A DNA stretch of 18,621 nt from Boothiomyces macroporosus. Its lineage: Eukaryota > Chytridiomycota > Chytridiomycetes > Rhizophydiales > Terramycetaceae. A model generated the notes under the pieces. That model saw only the letters and a program-made list of their open reading frames with translations, made no database searches and was not told the origin of the DNA. This document shows positions 15,841 to 18,621 of the stretch, piece by piece; position 1 is the first letter of the stretch; each line of letters starts with the position of its first letter. The stretch covers positions 1 through 18,621 of the forward strand of contig JADGKB010000187.1 of NCBI GenBank assembly GCA_027604185.1, written 5' to 3'. Made by a program: the position numbers and the translations under genes.

Positions 15841-16353
15841 TCAAGGAAGGCCAAGAACGTTTTTGAGGTTCTGGCTCATAGCGTCCAATTCGCCATCTTG
15901 CGAATGAACAGGTGGATGATACAGTGGTTGATTTTGTTTTTGATAGAAATGCATTGGTTGGTTAAAGAACACAGGGAAGGGAGGGTACTGGTAATGATCC
16001 ATATCCATTTGGAACATTTCGTCCGGAATAGATTGCCTGCGATTGATTGGTGGTTGAGTAAATTGCTGACTGAATTGCGGTTGATTAAACTGATAATCTT
16101 TGGAGGGGGAGCTGGGAAACCCTCGCTTCATTTCCGAGGAACTAGAGTACGAATTTACAGATCCGTCGAGAGGAGAATTTCGTTTGAATGGACTTGACTG
16201 AGTAAAAGTGGGGATTGGAAGGGAAGACGGTGCGGGAGAGTTTTGAAAAGTTGCTCCAGCGTAGAGGACTTCCTTTTTCTTTGGGGTTTTGGATTTCGGG
16301 GTTTTTTCTGCTGTTAGTAATCGACTACTTTGAGAGACGGTCGCTGTGGACAT
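15841..16353 (-). CDS. PNRC/Edc1-like mRNA decapping cofactor
   Basis: A 170-residue, intronless, mostly disordered protein rich in Ser, Pro and Gln. Residues 31-50 (YAGATFQNSPAPSSLPIPTF) match the short motif of the PNRC/Edc1 family: a YAG-x-x-F activation motif followed by the proline segment LPxP that docks on the Dcp1 EVH1 domain. In the family it stimulates Dcp2 to remove the 5' cap before mRNA decay in the cytoplasm and P-bodies. The C-terminus (LDAMSQNLKNVLGLP) is a predicted amphipathic helix, also typical. An Lys-rich stretch (TPKSKTPKKKEV) precedes the motif. No enzyme domain is present. The call rests on one short but distinctive motif. Confidence 0.72.
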   Translation of the reverse strand: MSTATVSQSSRLLTAEKTPKSKTPKKKEVLYAGATFQNSPAPSSLPIPTFTQSSPFKRNSPLDGSVNSYSSSSEMKRGFPSSPSKDYQFNQPQFSQQFTQPPINRRQSIPDEMFQMDMDHYQYPPFPVFFNQPMHFYQKQNQPLYHPPVHSQDGELDAMSQNLKNVLGLP

Positions 16354-17747
16354 TTGCGCTATGTTTTCGTTTTCGTTTGTTGTATTTTTGGCAAGTTTTT
16401 AAGTGAGAGCCACCTTCTTTGGAATGTTCGGGAGCTACCCCCTATCTTTTAGATGAAACATATCAATGAAACTGGCTTTCTGAAGGCACTATAAGTATTT
16501 CCTGCTGCATATACCGTTGCTGTTGGTGATTATTACATCTCCCTCAATGTGAAAATATGGGGCTTGTGTCATGCTTCAGCAGAGCTATTTTGAGTGGTCT
16601 AGTGTCCTATTTATAGTCTATTTCTCTCTCAATTTATCGCAGTTCTGACACTGCACATTCTTGATATTACAATCGATGTCTAAATCAACAATAAGCACCC
16701 AGAGATGGATTATTCAGCTGCTTTATTCAGTCAGCTTGCTTGATTGCTGCATCGAAACTTGCTAGTCCAGAGTGGACAGCTGCTTGCCAAACCATTGCGA
16801 GTATCCCTTTTCTAATTGAGGGATCCTACCAACTTAATTCCTCTAATAGGATATCTAAAAGTTGGTTCCTTGTTTTATTTTGCTCTCACCCAACTATTCT
16901 TGATTGTATGCTAATCCTTATTGAGAAATTGAGTTTGTATCTATCACCAACCTGGCCATTAAATTTAAGATCAGACCAAGTAACAAGTGTCACATAATAG
17001 AACTCTAAATTGTTTAAGACGTCTGGTTCTATATGTAAAAATCCTGAAAAGCAAAATATCCAATTACTATGAACTCTGCTACCAGTAACTATCCGACTAG
17101 TATGAAATCCACAGAGTTCACTGTCCATCCATCACAAGTGCAAGTCGATGAGCCTCTGTAGTGTGCTACTGAACCGGAACTGTTCCAATGTTAAGATTGG
17201 TTTATTTGAGTCTCTTTTCCAAAATGTTTCGTGAATACGTTCATTGAGCGTGTATATTCACCTGAACGTCTCGATAGTACATGAACATCTGTGTCTTTTT
17301 CCTTTAGTATCCCTTGATTTGAGTAATCACTCTGGTAGCATGTTAACGGCACATTATTGGCCGCATGTTCACATTTTTCTGTATTTGAACAAGAAACTAT
17401 GGAAAAAGGTACATATCAGGAACCGGATATTATCTACTAGACTGTTCCGGGTAGAAAAATGGCCAGAATGATTCCTTTTTTTATCATTTTGATGTCGATC
17501 TCTATTTGGTTTTGATGGTGTGTCTAGATCGGAAACCACTGCATGAAGAATCGGCTCCAGAAACAAAAGTTCCCGATCCACAAAAAGTCAAAGGAAGAGC
17601 TATTTAAAAATCAACAAGGAATTAATTCTGGGAAAATTTGGTTATGCGCAAAGATAGTAGGTTTCATTCAACTCTTTCGTGATCTATATATTCCTCGCAA
17701 TTCTTTGCTGGAGTTTTTATCAAAGTGACCCATCAAATCTACGAAGC

Positions 17748-17792
17748 GCCTGGCTATCGCATGCCTGGCTGAGAACCGCAATGACCAGGCAT
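17748..17792 (+). promoter_or_regulatory. Direct and inverted GCCTGG repeats upstream of EXORDIUM-like gene
   Basis: GCCTGGCT occurs at 17748-17755 and 17763-17770 (15 bp apart). ATGCCTGG (17761-17768) is perfectly inverted as CCAGGCAT (17785-17792), spaced by 16 bp. All lie 24-68 bp upstream of the TATA box, a likely factor-binding array. Confidence 0.45.
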
Positions 17793-17815
17793 TCATGATA
17801 TCAATGTAACAGTGG

Positions 17816-17822
17816 TATAAAA
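17816..17822 (+). promoter_or_regulatory. TATA box of EXORDIUM-like gene
   Basis: TATAAAA begins 43 bp before the ATG at 17859. Confidence 0.6.
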
Positions 17823-17858
17823 TCAAGAAATATCTTGTATTAGACATCATACAATAAA

Positions 17859-18621
17859 ATGAAATTCATCGCTGCTGCTACTCTTGTCTCCATGGCTTTG
17901 GCTACCACCAAGCCAAACAATGTCCATCATCTCTCTCGCCCACACAACTCTGCATCCCTCCAAAACACTGCTGCTCCAGCTGGTGCGAAATTGACTTACT
18001 ATGGTGGTCCAGTCATCTCCAACGTCAAAGTCTTTACCATCTTCTGGGGAGGTCAATCCAATGTACAATATGCATCTCAAATCAACCAATTTTATACTGG
18101 TGTTACAAACTCTGCCTTGTTTGACATGTTGGCTCAATACGACACTCCAACCCAGAACATCGGACGTGGTTCATTCATTGGATCTTATGATTACACTGCT
18201 GGAGCAAAAGGAACTCTTGATGATTCAACCATTCAATCTACTCTTCAAAGTTTGATTTCATCTGGAAAAGTCCCAGCTGCTGATGCAAATACTTACTATG
18301 CCATCCACTTTGCTCCTGGTGTTTCCATCACCCAAGGTGGAAGCTCTTCATGCCAAGAATTCTGTGCCTATCACGGTACCATCAAACAAGGATCTGGATA
18401 CATTTACTATGGTATCATTCCTGACCAGGGTGGCAACTGCGCTGGTGGATGTGGTTCTGACTCTAACCCATTCAACAACCTGTGCTCTGTTTCTTCCCAC
18501 GAATTGATTGAAGCTACTACTGATCCAGCTGTTGGTTTGGCTACTGCAAACGCTGCTCCATTGGCTTGGTACGACGCTAACAATGGTGAAATCGGAGATA
18601 TCTGCAATGCTCAACAAGGAA
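17859..18621 (+). CDS. Secreted EXORDIUM/PHI-1-like protein, partial (runs off right end)
   Basis: The first 254 codons of an intronless gene. Residues 1 to about 15 (MKFIAAATLVSMALA) are a clear signal peptide. AKLTYYGGPVISNVKVFTI (43-61) followed by FWGG (62-65) is the strand pair that opens phosphate-induced/EXORDIUM proteins; SCQEFCAYHG (164-173) and GNCAGGCG (192-199) are its Cys-rich segments, likely disulfide-bonded. SSHELIEATTDP (212-223), then AWYDANNGEIGDIC (236-249), forms an HExxE...TDP...GEIGD pattern that resembles a metal-binding site, though whether it is a peptidase is unproven. Plant relatives act in cell-wall growth signalling; in fungi the function is unknown. The C-terminus lies beyond the window. 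A TATA box and GCCTGG repeats precede it. Confidence 0.65.
   Translation, partial: MKFIAAATLVSMALATTKPNNVHHLSRPHNSASLQNTAAPAGAKLTYYGGPVISNVKVFTIFWGGQSNVQYASQINQFYTGVTNSALFDMLAQYDTPTQNIGRGSFIGSYDYTAGAKGTLDDSTIQSTLQSLISSGKVPAADANTYYAIHFAPGVSITQGGSSSCQEFCAYHGTIKQGSGYIYYGIIPDQGGNCAGGCGSDSNPFNNLCSVSSHELIEATTDPAVGLATANAAPLAWYDANNGEIGDICNAQQG

Larger units (their letters stand above)
16354..17858. other. About 1.5-kb region without a recognised gene
   Basis: Both strands show only short frames with no recognisable motifs, and the short-intron signature did not join any of them into a credible protein. An intron-like GTATCCCTTTTCTAATTGAG lies at 16799-16818 but has no supported coding context. Inverted segments CGTTCA/TGAACG are seen near 17239-17267. 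No tRNA or mobile-element protein was recognised. The right end (17748-17822) holds the promoter of the next gene. Confidence 0.5.

Noticed and set aside
16799..16818. 20-nt intron-like segment in the gene-free region
   Set aside because: TAA is shifted to 13-15 and neither flank makes a credible protein when joined.
1..18621. Nucleomorph origin, suggested by 18-21 nt introns
   Set aside because: Nucleomorph genomes keep mostly core housekeeping genes. A secreted peptidase, DHFR, CBS and NDT80-like factor of fungal type do not fit.

Overview
The window looks like compact, moderately AT-rich nuclear DNA from an early-diverging fungus or close fungal relative. Fungal-type content includes a stand-alone DHFR (not fused to thymidylate synthase), a secreted sedolisin, an NDT80-like DNA-binding protein, a PNRC/Edc1-type decapping cofactor and a cystathionine beta-synthase without a heme domain. 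A protein with sperm-tail PG-rich motifs suggests a lineage that makes, or recently made, a flagellum (zoosporic). The species cannot be named from the sequence.

Layout: nucleoporin (-, runs off the left end); secreted alpha/beta hydrolase (+); secreted sedolisin (+), converging with DHFR (-) and mitochondrial uS11 (-); SET-domain protein (+), NDT80-like factor (+) and ATRIP/Rad26-like checkpoint protein (+); a doubtful small minus-strand ORF; PG-rich repeat protein (+), converging with COQ8 (-), cystathionine beta-synthase (-) and a decapping cofactor (-); a 1.5 kb stretch without recognisable genes; and an EXORDIUM/PHI-1-like secreted protein (+) cut by the right end. Some convergent stop codons are only 4-5 bp apart, and the start of COQ8 lies 44 bp from the end of the upstream gene.

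The most striking feature is the introns. Six genes look broken into overlapping frames, but each is restored by removing introns of only 19-22 nt. I could place twelve. Most have a rigid form: GTA at positions 1-3, TAA at positions 12-14 (presumed branch site), and AG ending at 19 or 20. Four of them, with a 17-nt microexon, extend the PG-rich protein from 217 to 326 residues. In the conserved proteins (uS11, COQ8, CBS) splicing restores the family sequence exactly, so these are not frameshifts or pseudogenes.

The genes do not form one pathway. The set mixes housekeeping functions (nuclear pore, mitochondrial translation, ubiquinone, folate, transsulfuration, DNA-damage checkpoint, mRNA decapping) with three intronless secreted-protein genes. 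Those three have TATA-like boxes close to the ATG and paired upstream motifs, which suggests separately regulated, inducible expression.
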